A stretch of 64,000 nt of DNA, taken from positions 62,001 through 126,000 of the IMG/VR virus record IMGVR_UViG_3300034159_000051, one strand, 5' to 3'. Of this stretch, positions 16,455 to 24,211 are shown piece after piece (the first letter of the stretch is position 1; the number at the start of each line of letters is the position of its first letter). This DNA is from a virus. The translations under genes were made by a program, and so were the position numbers. The notes under the pieces were generated by a model, which searched no databases, was not told the DNA's origin, and saw nothing but the letters and a program-made list of their open reading frames with translations.

Positions 16455-17153
16455 TTGAGCCAGCATGAATCTCTCACCTTGCTCGATCATGTTGTCGAGC
16501 ACGAGCGCCTTCAGGCCATCATCAACGACCTCAAGGCCGATCAGAAATCCGTCATCAAGGCGGCCCGCGCGCAGGGCTTTGATTCAAAAGGGTTTCGCGA
16601 GGTCATCAAATACTATCGCATGAGCGAAAGCGAGCGCGAGGAGTTTGAGGCCATTCGCGAGCTTATGATGCGCGAAATGGGCTGGCTGGCGGACACGCCA
16701 CTCGGCTCCGCCGCTATCCGCCGCTTTGAGAACGCCTACCTTCCAAAATCGCCTGAGAACGGCGCCAACGGCCATTCTGGGCCGCAGGAAGGCGGAGAAG
16801 CCCCAGAAGGCTCCGACGCCGCCCCGAAGCGTCCGGGCCGCGCACCGGCCGTCCCAAGGCCACCAGAAAAGACTCAAGAGGAAAAGGAGGCTGAACTTAA
16901 GGAAGAGTTCAGATTAGCTCTTGAGGCCGGGACTGAAGCCGGAAAGCAGTGGGTCGAAAACGGGCAAGACCCAAAATATGGCTTTTTAAGCAACCCGTAT
17001 CTTGGGTTTAACCCGTGTCGCCTTGAATGGGCCAAGGGTTGGCGCTCCGCAACGGGAAGCGATGGCATGGAGTTGCCGCCACACCTCAAAAGTAAAAAGA
17101 AACCCAAAAAGAAGAAGGACGACGACAAAAAAGACGGGAAGGATGGGGAATAA
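16455..17153 (+). CDS. GapR-like (DUF2312) DNA-binding protein with basic tail
   Basis: 232 aa, TTG start at 16455 after AAGGGATCAGAACA. The first 60 residues (ERLQAIINDLKADQKSVIKA, GFDSKGFREVIKYYRMS) match the GapR/DUF2312 domain, an alphaproteobacterial DNA-binding fold that clamps overtwisted DNA. A Pro-rich linker follows, then a second helical part and a Lys-rich tail (KKKPKKKKDDDKKDGKDGE). It may organise or relieve torsion on replicating phage DNA. Confidence 0.85.
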   Translation: MSQHESLTLLDHVVEHERLQAIINDLKADQKSVIKAARAQGFDSKGFREVIKYYRMSESEREEFEAIRELMMREMGWLADTPLGSAAIRRFENAYLPKSPENGANGHSGPQEGGEAPEGSDAAPKRPGRAPAVPRPPEKTQEEKEAELKEEFRLALEAGTEAGKQWVENGQDPKYGFLSNPYLGFNPCRLEWAKGWRSATGSDGMELPPHLKSKKKPKKKKDDDKKDGKDGE

Positions 17154-17410
17154 TGAAAGATTTGACCCCCCTTTACAGGGACATCGAAAAGCTATTGCGT
17201 GAGATCGTCACCCAGCACGGCAAAGCTCTTATCGAGACGCAAAGCGAGTACGGCGCCGGCGCAATCTCCATCAACGTCACAGCGAAAGTTGGAATCGGCG
17301 GGAAAAACCATGAATTCTCACTCACGCTGGATGTGGACCGGGACGACAAAGACGAAACCGACGACGATGACGACGAAGAGGAGTGCTCCGGAGAATGGAA
17401 AATCCAGTAA
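17153..17410 (+). CDS. Hypothetical protein with acidic tail, 85 aa
   Basis: MKDLTPLYRDIEKLLREIVT; ends in an acidic run (DETDDDDDEEECSG). The acidic tail may shield basic DNA-binding partners such as the GapR-like protein just upstream (one-base overlap). Not recognised. Confidence 0.7.
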   Translation: MKDLTPLYRDIEKLLREIVTQHGKALIETQSEYGAGAISINVTAKVGIGGKNHEFSLTLDVDRDDKDETDDDDDEEECSGEWKIQ

Positions 17411-17622
17411 AAATTGTGTCTCGCCCGACCCTCGAAATCAAGGTCACGCGCGGGGATACCCTGGAAACAAACAGCGACGTCCAGGTGTGGGTGAACGATT
17501 TTCTTTTTGTCTCAATCCATTATGATTGGCGCTTCACCTCAAACGCTCATCAATGGGATCTGGGAGAGCAAATCGCTGGTGCTCTAAGGAAGGCCGTCAA
17601 AGAGCACCCTGGGGTATCGTAG
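17395..17622 (+). CDS. Hypothetical protein, 75 aa
   Basis: Start MENPVKIVSRPTLEIKVTRG, inside the end of the previous gene (16-bp overlap), with CCGGAG just upstream. Short beta-rich protein. Not recognised. Confidence 0.65.
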   Translation: MENPVKIVSRPTLEIKVTRGDTLETNSDVQVWVNDFLFVSIHYDWRFTSNAHQWDLGEQIAGALRKAVKEHPGVS

Positions 17623-17670
17623 CCGTCCGGTTTTTGTGGTATCGTGGCTGGATTAAAAGAAAGGGATCAG

Positions 17671-17991
17671 ATGACAAAAGAAAAACCAGTGAAGCCGCCG
17701 CGCGGCGTTGTCGCCATCATCGCCGGTCCGGATGGCCACGTTTGGGCGACCGCCAATGATTTCAACGATTACAGCCGAGACCGAGATAGCGAACAGCTCT
17801 GGGCGCAAACAATAAAAGTGAAGGAATTTGTCGCCTTCGAGCTTTTTAATCGGTCATGTAACCAGAATATCATCGGCGTAATTGAAGCGCACGAGCGCGA
17901 GGCCTTTATGCAGAGGCTCATTAGCAAAAGAGGCTTTCGCCTCACCATTCAAGCAATCGGCTACGAGGGATCAGATGACAAGCAATTATAG
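17671..17991 (+). CDS. Hypothetical protein, 106 aa
   Basis: MTKEKPVKPPRGVVAIIAGP; ATG fused to the box AAAGGGATCAG. Overlaps the AAA+ ATPase start by 17 bp. Not recognised. Confidence 0.7.
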   Translation: MTKEKPVKPPRGVVAIIAGPDGHVWATANDFNDYSRDRDSEQLWAQTIKVKEFVAFELFNRSCNQNIIGVIEAHEREAFMQRLISKRGFRLTIQAIGYEGSDDKQL

Positions 17992-18970
17992 GCGACCTAG
18001 CGATCTTCCGGGGCGCTACGCCCCAAGAGGCGGCGCCGCCGACGACAAAAAGACGGCGATGCAGCGCCAAGAAGAAAGAATCAAAGAGATCCTGGGGCCT
18101 TGGTGCACCGTCAAAGACAAGAATCCGCCGCATCCTATTTTCCCGCGCCATGTCCGTGATTCTCTTCAGAAATGGATGATCGAACTCACGCCCGAGGCGG
18201 CGGCCGGACTAAAAGCGCTCAAAACTGAGCCCAGGCGGTCCGCCCTGCTTCACGGGAAACCGGGAACAGGAAAAACCTCTTATACGCACACATTCGCGGC
18301 GCATATGGGGCTTCCCCTGGCGATCGTCGATTCCAACCGCGTCATTGAAAAATGGGTAGGAGAGTCGGCGGCGAACTGCGGGCGTCTCCTCAAGGCGATG
18401 GATAGCGTCTACGATCAATGCCTCATTTTCTTCGATGAGATCGACGCCCTGGCGACGGCGCGAACCGGCGAGGGCGGGGCATCCAGAGAGCGCGAGCAGG
18501 CCATGAACGTTCTCATGACCGGTCTGGAGGATTACAAGGGCATCTGGGTCGCAGCCACCAACCTTGAGTCGAACCTGGACGGCGCATTCTGGCGGCGTTT
18601 CAATTTGCAGGTCCATATTCCGATGCCAGGGCCTGCGGAGCGCTTTGCAATCATCCGAATGTACGCGGAGCCGCTTTATCCAAGCGATGACGCCACCCAG
18701 CTTTTGGTCGACGCCACCGCAAACGCATCGCCGGCGCTCATCAAGGATTTGATCCAAGGCGTGAAACGAAACATCGTTTTGTGGCCGATGATCTACCCAG
18801 GCCGCGAGTTGATCCCATCTGATCTATTTAGGGATGTCATCACCTCCCTCTCTCCGCCTCCAAAACAAGAAAAGCCGCCGCTATGGCTTACGGAGAGCGC
18901 CGTTGACGATCTCGATAGAATGGACTGGCCCTGGCGGGATACGCCGCCCGAAGGAGAAGACGAGGAATGA
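17975..18970 (+). CDS. AAA+ ATPase (Cdc48/FtsH-like module)
   Basis: 331 aa; start MTSNYRRPSDLPGRY at 17975 behind GAGGGATCAG. Walker A HGKPGTGKTSYTH (about residue 88), Walker B LIFFDEIDALAT (about 145), second region GIWVAATNLESNLD with arginine finger FWRRF. C-terminal lid, then an acidic end. No protease domain. Probably remodels a protein or nucleoprotein partner; the co-transcribed genes give no function. Confidence 0.88.
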   Translation: MTSNYRRPSDLPGRYAPRGGAADDKKTAMQRQEERIKEILGPWCTVKDKNPPHPIFPRHVRDSLQKWMIELTPEAAAGLKALKTEPRRSALLHGKPGTGKTSYTHTFAAHMGLPLAIVDSNRVIEKWVGESAANCGRLLKAMDSVYDQCLIFFDEIDALATARTGEGGASREREQAMNVLMTGLEDYKGIWVAATNLESNLDGAFWRRFNLQVHIPMPGPAERFAIIRMYAEPLYPSDDATQLLVDATANASPALIKDLIQGVKRNIVLWPMIYPGRELIPSDLFRDVITSLSPPPKQEKPPLWLTESAVDDLDRMDWPWRDTPPEGEDEE

Positions 18971-19362
18971 CAACCCCATCCAGAACGCCGCGAGATGTTA
19001 TGAAGGCGCCTGGGAGTGTCCGGGCCGCTCTAGAGCGCAAAACGGCTGCGCCTCCAGAAAATCCCGCATTCGAGCCGTACCAAAGGCCGGGCGGCTTCAA
19101 GGGCGGCCCCAAAAAAAGCAGGCACTTTGACGAGCCGGATTATATCCGGCCGTTCATCCTCGCGACCCAAGACGGCAAGCCCAGCGCCGATCGTGGCGTA
19201 GGGATCGCGCGCGATTGCGTCGGCGGCGTGTGCGCCGGTGCGCAACCGAATGTCACAATCCTTTATCCGAGAGGAGGGAAGGGAGTCCCGGTCGTCGGGG
19301 ACTGGAGAGACATATATAGATGGTGGATCAAAGGCTATCCGAAATGCAAGCTCCCGGTTTAG
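18967..19362 (+). CDS. Hypothetical protein, 131 aa
   Basis: MTTPSRTPRDVMKAPGSVRA, ATGA-coupled to the AAA+ gene. Gly/Pro rich N-terminus, then a compact domain with DCVGGVCAG and WRDIYRWW. Possible partner of the ATPase by position only. Confidence 0.7.
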   Translation: MTTPSRTPRDVMKAPGSVRAALERKTAAPPENPAFEPYQRPGGFKGGPKKSRHFDEPDYIRPFILATQDGKPSADRGVGIARDCVGGVCAGAQPNVTILYPRGGKGVPVVGDWRDIYRWWIKGYPKCKLPV

Positions 19363-19370
19363 CCGCTGGC

Positions 19371-19399
19371 TTGCGTAGCGATTAAGCGGAGGTTATAGT
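19371..19399 (+). promoter_or_regulatory. Promoter TTGCGT-N17-TATAGT
   Basis: Shared-type promoter reading right. Transcripts starting about 19406 would include the 14-bp stem structure at 19466-19533 before the next gene. Confidence 0.65.
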
Positions 19400-19465
19400 C
19401 TTTGAAAGAGGGTCGGCCCAGAGAACATATCCATTCATAGGCCGTATTGCGGTTGCCGACTTTCT

Positions 19466-19533
19466 TTCAAAGCCGCGCCGGGGCCAAGCGCTGCCTGTAA
19501 CCCGATACCGGTTTTCTCTGGCGCGGCTTTGAA
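19466..19533 (+). ncRNA. 5'-leader RNA hairpin with 14-bp perfect stem
   Basis: TTCAAAGCCGCGCC (19466-19479) pairs perfectly with GGCGCGGCTTTGAA (19520-19533), enclosing 40 nt that can form an AACC/GGTT inner pairing. It lies in the leader of 19552 and ends about ten bases before its leader box, so it could control access to the ribosome site or be a separate small RNA. It does not fit the 50-nt array consensus. Confidence 0.6.
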
Positions 19534-19551
19534 CAAACGAAAGGGATCAGA

Positions 19552-20346
19552 ATGGAACACAACAAAGCAACGGAGACGCCAAGGTTCGCTACGCCTCCGG
19601 TGTTTGCCGTCTCTCAATTCGAAAAACAGCGCATGCTCATCCTCCATGCATGGTATTCCGATTTTATCGCTGAGGGCGGCAAGCCGGTTGAATTTATGCG
19701 CGAGGTTATCGTGCGTATCCACCGCGTTCAGACCGTTTTTGACGGCAAGCTGTCCGTCAACGCGTTGTTCGAACCCATCCCGCCCCGGGCGGATGATAAC
19801 CCCTTCGATTCCTCTTCGGCTGGCCCGGTTTCTGGCGCCGACGGCCACACCACCAACGCCAGCCGATCCCCCAATGAGCAGGGCCGAAAGGATGGCGCCG
19901 AAAGGCTGGTCGCTGATCGCCCTGCTCAGCATGAAAGCGCCTCCGGCCAGGAAGCAGACGCTCAAGGTCGCGAGCCGAGCGCCGGAAGCGCTCCCCAAGA
20001 CGGCGGGCGAGGTCATAATGACCTTGCCGGCAACGGCCGCCACGTTAGCGCCTCGCCCGTCCGTCGAAACACCGGTCCCAATGAGCTGCAGCGGGAAATC
20101 GCCCGAGAAGTCGCCCAATCGGCCGCCAAGACGATCCTGGAAACATTCCGGTTCGCGAACGGGTCCGCCCTCGGCGAGGTTTATCTTAACGACCTCGAAA
20201 ACTACGAGATGAAAAGCTCCGTTGACGCCTTTGTCGCCCGGCAAATCCGGCTCGCGTTCAAAGGCCACCCAAATTGCCGGGTCAAGGAGCTGCCTCTTGG
20301 GACCATTGAGGCGATCGTCAGCCGAGCCAACAAAGAGGCCGAGTGA
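19552..20346 (+). CDS. Two-domain hypothetical protein with an RNA-array insert as linker
   Basis: 264 aa, ATG 19552 after AAAGGGATCAGA. N-terminal helical domain (about 1-80, VEFMREVIVRIHRVQ) and C-terminal domain (about 175-264, VARQIRLAFKGHPNCRVKEL). The 85-residue linker between them is low complexity (Gly/Ala/Ser/Arg/Asp) because it is translated from four tandem array-type hairpin units (19816-20058). Overlaps the next start by one base. Function unknown; the insert is the notable feature. Confidence 0.75.
   Translation: MEHNKATETPRFATPPVFAVSQFEKQRMLILHAWYSDFIAEGGKPVEFMREVIVRIHRVQTVFDGKLSVNALFEPIPPRADDNPFDSSSAGPVSGADGHTTNASRSPNEQGRKDGAERLVADRPAQHESASGQEADAQGREPSAGSAPQDGGRGHNDLAGNGRHVSASPVRRNTGPNELQREIAREVAQSAAKTILETFRFANGSALGEVYLNDLENYEMKSSVDAFVARQIRLAFKGHPNCRVKELPLGTIEAIVSRANKEAE
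19816..20058 (+). repeat. Four array-type hairpin units inside a coding region
   Basis: Unit a 19816-19866 (stem TCGGCTGGC/GCCAGCCGA, inner GCC-GAC-GGC). Unit b 19876-19927 (GAGCAGGGC/GCCCTGCTC, inner GCC-GAAA-GGC). Unit c 19936-19992 (12-bp stem with one mismatch). Unit d 20005-20058 (GGGCGAGG/CCTCGCCC, inner GCCG-GCAA-CGGC). Linkers 9, 8 and 12 nt, as in the main array. All plus strand and in frame with the host gene. Confidence 0.8.
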
Positions 20347-21209
20347 TGGGCGAGGATATCGAAAGGCTCGTCGAGCAGATCCGCTATTGGCACCGGCAGC
20401 GCTGTTTCGCGATGGAACAGCGCAAGCGATCGGTTTTGGCCACGGCGGCTTTTTTGCGCATCGACCTCGGCTGGAACCCGGACCTTCCTAAAAAAGAGCG
20501 CGACGTCATCTCCGCCAAGGCGCTCGACATGCTTAAGCCGGGCGGCGTCGCCCCAGAACATCCTATGTTCGAAATGATCATGGCCTCCCATGCCGCGCGG
20601 GCGCCGTTTCTCGGCGTAGAGACAAAGGCGACGAAACAAATGGAAGCGCTCGCCAAGACGTTGCCGGTCTGGAACGCATGGGCGCGCGACGTCCGGGCGT
20701 TCGGCCCGCGATCGCTTGCCGTCATTGTCGGAGAGGCTGGAGACATTGGCTCCTACAGCACGCATTCGAAGCTTTGGAAACGCATGGGCCTCGCCGTCAT
20801 CAACGGCGTGCGGCAGGGCGGCCTGAAAAAGACGGCCAAAGCCTCGGAATGGATCGAGCACGGCTACAACGCCAAGCGCCGCGCATCGTCCTTTGTGATC
20901 GGAGATTGCCTTGTGAAGCAGGGCGCGGAGTTCCGCGAAGTCTATCTCGCCAGGAAGGAATATGAGCGCGCCAAGGCCATCGAGCGCGGTCTGATCGTTG
21001 CGCCGGCCGCCAAGATCCCAAAAGGCCAGGAGGAGCATTACATCTCCGACGGCCACATCCATAAGCGCAGCCAGCGCTACATGGAAAAGAAGCTCCTGCG
21101 CCGGTTATGGCAGGAATGGCGGAAGATCGGCAGGGAGGACATGACCCAACCTGGAGACGCCGACATCCCGCCGCTCGCTATGGAGCGCGTTAACGAGATC
21201 GCCGCATGA
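20346..21209 (+). CDS. Protein with IS110-type Transposase_20-like domain
   Basis: 287 aa, ATG 20346 directly after the previous stop. The middle (FGPRSLAVIVGEAGDIGSYS, KLWKRMGLAV, then RASSFVIGDCLVKQ) resembles the helix-hairpin-helix C-terminal domain of IS110/IS116/IS902 transposases. The N-terminal DEDD/RuvC domain is absent, so it is not a transposase. Conserved fold could bind DNA or RNA. Its stop lies six bases before the first array unit, so it may be co-transcribed with the array. Match is by eye and moderate. Confidence 0.65.
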   Translation: MGEDIERLVEQIRYWHRQRCFAMEQRKRSVLATAAFLRIDLGWNPDLPKKERDVISAKALDMLKPGGVAPEHPMFEMIMASHAARAPFLGVETKATKQMEALAKTLPVWNAWARDVRAFGPRSLAVIVGEAGDIGSYSTHSKLWKRMGLAVINGVRQGGLKKTAKASEWIEHGYNAKRRASSFVIGDCLVKQGAEFREVYLARKEYERAKAIERGLIVAPAAKIPKGQEEHYISDGHIHKRSQRYMEKKLLRRLWQEWRKIGREDMTQPGDADIPPLAMERVNEIAA

Positions 21210-21215
21210 GCGGCG

Positions 21216-22558
21216 CGCGGGAGGCCAGTTCAGCTACGCCGAGCGGCCGCTTGGTTATCGCCTCCCGCGACTCGGTTAAGCAGGGCCAGCGTACTGACGC
21301 CGAGAGGCTGGTTATGGATCGCCCTGCTTTCGAATCAGGAGAGGCCATTGGCTAAGAGCCGCAAGGACATACTGCATCCGCCTCTCCTTTCCTTTTTCTC
21401 GGGTCACAGCAAACGAGCCGATAGGCCACGTCAACCTTTCCCGAGAATCCGGTTAAGCAGGGCCTTGCCAATAGATCCGAAAGGCCATGGTCCGGACGCC
21501 CTGCTTTCCCTTTTGCGAGGCCCAACACCAGCCGCCGAAAGGCCATCCTTTCTGCGCCTCGCAATCCCTTTTCCTTGGGCCAATACGTTCGCGCGAAAGC
21601 CAAGCTCGCATCGCCCAAGGTTCCCACTTTGCGAGGCCAAACTCGCGCTGCCGAAAGGCCATGGTTTCAGCACCTCGCAATCCCCTATGGGCGGGTCCAA
21701 GTCTCGTCGCCGCAAGGCCGAGGACCGAATTCCCGCCCAACCCAACGACGGAAGGCCAGCGATCGCGCTCCATCGAAGGTCATCGAATTGGCGCCTTCCG
21801 TCCCCCTCATTCAAAGTTTGCCGGGCCATTCATGAATTGCCGCACAGCCAAAGAGCTAACGCCCGGCGCCTTCTTTGTAGGGCCAGAACTATCGCGCCGG
21901 AAGGCCGCGTCGACTCTGCCCTGCAAAACTATTTCGCGAGGCCAGCTAGCGATTGGCGAAAGCCCAAACCAAAAACGCCTCGCGATCCTCAACGACGGAA
22001 GGCCATATTACGCGCGCGCTACAGCGCCATGGACTTTTCGCCTTCCGTCTTTCTATTCAGAGTTTGCCAGGACAGCCTTCTAATGCCTAACGGCCACCCC
22101 TGCTTTTCCTGGCGCTCTTCACAAGAGTGGTCCCGTAGCTCAACTGGACAGAGCGCCAGCCTTCTAAGCTGGGTGTTGGGGGTTCAAGTCCCTCCGGGAT
22201 CGCCAACCCTTTGCCGGGCCGGATTACTATCGCCGCAAGGCTATCCACGAAGCGCCCGGCGATCCCTTTGCGAGACCTCCATACGGATGCCGAAAGGCCA
22301 AAAATGGGACGTCTCGCATCCCTACAGCCCGGCCACCTCCTGCGCGCCGAGAGGTCAGTCAAACCACGCCGGGCTACTTCTTGCAGGGCCAAATCAGATG
22401 CGTCGAGAGTCCATTTTTCCGGCCGCCCTGCATCCTATCCGCTTCGGCGGGCGCGCGGCCGCGGATGGAAAGTCGAAAGGCCGCCCTTGTCTTGCCGCGC
22501 GCAACCCTTTGCCGGGCCACTGCCTAAGCGCCGAAAGGTCAGGTTATCACTGCCCGGC
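21216..22558 (+). ncRNA. Array of 21 about 50-nt structured RNA units plus an embedded tRNA
   Basis: Units (outer-stem to outer-stem): 21216-21269, 21279-21328, 21337-21388, 21396-21447, 21456-21505, 21513-21564, 21573-21620, 21629-21680, 21688-21739, 21747-21802, 21820-21867, 21875-21926, 21934-21985, 21994-22049, 22066-22113, [tRNA 22129-22205], 22213-22260, 22269-22318, 22326-22375, 22382-22432, 22451-22502, 22511-22558. Each has a 7-11 bp outer stem that changes between units while pairing is kept (for example CGCGGGAGGC/GCCTCCCGCG, AGCAGGGC/GCCCTGCT, TTGCGAGGC/GCCTCGCAA), then usually CA, about 10 nt, an inner GCC-GNRA-GGC hairpin, CA and about 10 nt. The inner stem also covaries (GGC-GAAA-GCC at 21955). 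Linkers are 6-9 nt, sometimes 15-18. No family recognised. Confidence 0.85.
22129..22205 (+). tRNA. tRNA-Arg (TCT)
   Basis: 77 nt with encoded CCA. Acceptor GGTCCCG/CGGGATC (one G.T), anticodon stem CCAGC/GCTGG, loop CTTCTAA with anticodon TCT at 22163-22165, T loop TTCAAGT. It takes the place of one array unit: 15 nt after the previous unit and 7 nt before the next. Reads AGA, a rare codon in GC-rich alphaproteobacteria. Confidence 0.95.
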
Positions 22559-22583
22559 GATTCATTTACAAGGATGCGATTTC

Positions 22584-22883
22584 TTGAACGACTTTCCGAA
22601 AGCTCTCAATGAATGGCAATCCAAGCTCTACGATCTCGGATACCCGGGGCCTTATGAAGCGGGATCGATGATGATTGCCGCTACGCGAAAAAGAAGAATC
22701 GATAATTTTAGCCTTGTTAGATATTCCCCCAGGGACTGGCATGCCGAAGTAACATTCAAGCCCGACCAAAGGCCGGCAACTGTTGATCACCCTTATGGCT
22801 CCCTTGAGGGAAAGGGCAAGACCCCAGAAGAAGCCGTCGCAAATCTCATGATTGCGCATCCTGAACTTTGGCGGGTAGCATAA
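22584..22883 (+). CDS. Small protein inside the RNA array, 99 aa, TTG start
   Basis: TTG 22584 with AAGGA ten bases upstream begins LNDFPKALNEWQSKLYDLG; the product continues through SPRDWHAEVTFKPDQRP to stop 22883. A 511-codon open frame extends upstream to 21348 but that part is translated array and is not a gene. The compact fold-like sequence and ribosome site support a real gene interrupting the array. Function unknown. Confidence 0.65.
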   Translation: MNDFPKALNEWQSKLYDLGYPGPYEAGSMMIAATRKRRIDNFSLVRYSPRDWHAEVTFKPDQRPATVDHPYGSLEGKGKTPEEAVANLMIAHPELWRVA

Positions 22884-22893
22884 TGCATCCTCT

Positions 22894-23195
22894 TTGCGAG
22901 GCCCATGAACTGGAGCCGATCGGCCTCATATGATTCGCCTTGCAATCCGAACGACGAAAGGCCATCCGACCTACGCCGAAAGGCTAGTTTGTAATCGCCT
23001 TCCGTCACCCCTTCCGCCTCTGGCGGGCGCGCGGCCATACGGCCATAGCCGCAAGGCCACTGCAGCGTCGCCGCGCGCAAAGTTTGTCTGGCCTCCATGC
23101 GGACGCCGAAGGCCAAGCGTATAGCGCCAGACAAACCCATTCCGACGGGCCATGGGAGTCTCGCCGAAAGGTCGTTCTTCAGACGCCCGTCGGAA
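22894..23195 (+). ncRNA. Second segment of the RNA array, five units
   Basis: Units 22894-22945, 22953-23006, 23027-23078, 23082-23136 and 23140-23195. Outer stems include TTGCGAGGC/GCCTTGCAA (G.T pair retained), GCGCGCGGC/GCCGCGCGC, GTTTGTCTGGC/GCCAGACAAAC and TTCCGACGGGC/GCCCGTCGGAA. Inner hairpins GCC-GATC-GGC, GCC-GAAA-GGC, GCC-GCAA-GGC, GCC-GAA-GGC and GCC-GAAA-GGT. The last two units have 11-bp stems and only 3-nt linkers. Several stems repeat those of the first segment, pointing to duplication. Confidence 0.82.
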
Positions 23196-23309
23196 CCTTC
23201 TTGCGCTGTGACTGGCGAAGCAGTTATAGGATCCCTTGCGGTCTGAGGGAGGGAAGCCTGATCCGGTTCAGTTTTGCGTTAGTGGGGACACGCAAACACG
23301 GATCATCCT
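23196..23309. other. Array trailer, no gene seen
   Basis: About 110 bp. Contains GGCGAAGCAGTTATAGGATC, which looks like a decayed unit interior, and an inverted pair TTTGCGT/ACGCAAA at about 23273-23299 just before the next gene. Confidence 0.35.
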
Positions 23310-24197
23310 ATGATTTTAGGCCGGCGCCGAAACACGCCTATTTCGCTCGCCTCATGCGCAGGCAGCTATGGAGCCTCAGCAAACGGTCGGCTCATCGTCC
23401 GCCCTCAAGGCCCGGTAAACTCGGGCGCAGCCAACAAGAAGGATGAGGGCGACGCTCCGTGGAGACCGGAAGGACTTTCCGAAGCAGAGGTCGTTCAGCA
23501 GATCACAGAGCCACTCAGGGCCTTCTTTGAAGCTATAGAGCCCGTGCGACCGCGCAAAGCCACTGTAGCCGTCCAGTCCGATCCCTTGGGCCTTAAAACC
23601 GGAGCCTACGCCCGCAGGCCCAAGACATTTCCGAACAAGCCGACGAAGGAGCGCCTGGATCGCGCGAGGGAGGCCGGCGAGTGCCTGGACGATCGCCCGA
23701 TCCTTAGCGACAGGGGCGAGAAGCTTTCCGAGACGATAACCGAGATTACGCCGACCTTGCGCAACCTGAGAACGCGAGGCACGATCGACTCGAATGAATA
23801 TGCGGCGGCTCTAAGGCTTTGCCAGGACTGGCACGGCGCCCGGTTTCGCGGCGCGGCGACCGTCCGCTATCGCGAGCGGGTCGACGGCGAGGGCGGCCGG
23901 GATTACGAGAGCGATTACGTAATTACCTGCCGACAGAGCGTCCATTCGGCTTTGCGGTCGGTGCACAAAATTCTGAGCCCGGCGCTCGCCTGGGTCATTT
24001 CGACGATGGGGGACGCCCCTCCCCTTTCCAAGCTCGGCGAATATTACGCGCCAGACAAAGGCGTCAACGTCCAGAGCACGCGGGGGGCCGATGCGCTCCG
24101 CTTTGCGCTCGCGATCCTGTGCGAGCACTACGGCATAGACCACCGGCTTGTGCGGCTGTCAAAATCGACGGAGACCATCGTCGCAATGATGGGATGA
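23310..24197 (+). CDS. Hypothetical protein, about 295 aa (DUF6456-like C-terminus)
   Basis: The last 150 residues look conserved: DWHGARFRGAATVRYRERVD, SALRSVHKILSPALAWVIST, then GADALRFALAILCEHYGID, reminiscent of alphaproteobacterial DUF6456-type helical proteins. The N-terminal 50 residues are low complexity and the start (ATG 23310, no ribosome site) is uncertain; a start nearer 23440 is possible. Last rightward gene of the block. Confidence 0.65.
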   Translation: MILGRRRNTPISLASCAGSYGASANGRLIVRPQGPVNSGAANKKDEGDAPWRPEGLSEAEVVQQITEPLRAFFEAIEPVRPRKATVAVQSDPLGLKTGAYARRPKTFPNKPTKERLDRAREAGECLDDRPILSDRGEKLSETITEITPTLRNLRTRGTIDSNEYAAALRLCQDWHGARFRGAATVRYRERVDGEGGRDYESDYVITCRQSVHSALRSVHKILSPALAWVISTMGDAPPLSKLGEYYAPDKGVNVQSTRGADALRFALAILCEHYGIDHRLVRLSKSTETIVAMMG

Positions 24198-24211
24198 CGC
24201 ATGCAGGAAAA

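Noticed and set aside
19435-20268. 277-codon minus ORF opposite the unit-bearing gene
   Set aside because: Antisense shadow without leader box; the plus gene has the box, start and better domain-like sequence.
20346-21209. Complete IS110 insertion sequence
   Set aside because: No DEDD domain, no element ends and no target duplication; the gene is coupled to the preceding phage gene.
21348-22883. A 511-codon open frame through the array
   Set aside because: Only the last 99 codons look like protein and have a ribosome site; the rest is translated hairpin units with no start signal.
21216-23195. CRISPR array
   Set aside because: There is no constant direct repeat; what is constant is structure, stems vary between units, and spacers are only about 7 nt. 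No cas genes are present.
21216-23195. Integron attC array
   Set aside because: No R/L core sites (RYYYAAC/GTTRRRY), no gene cassettes between hairpins and no integrase.
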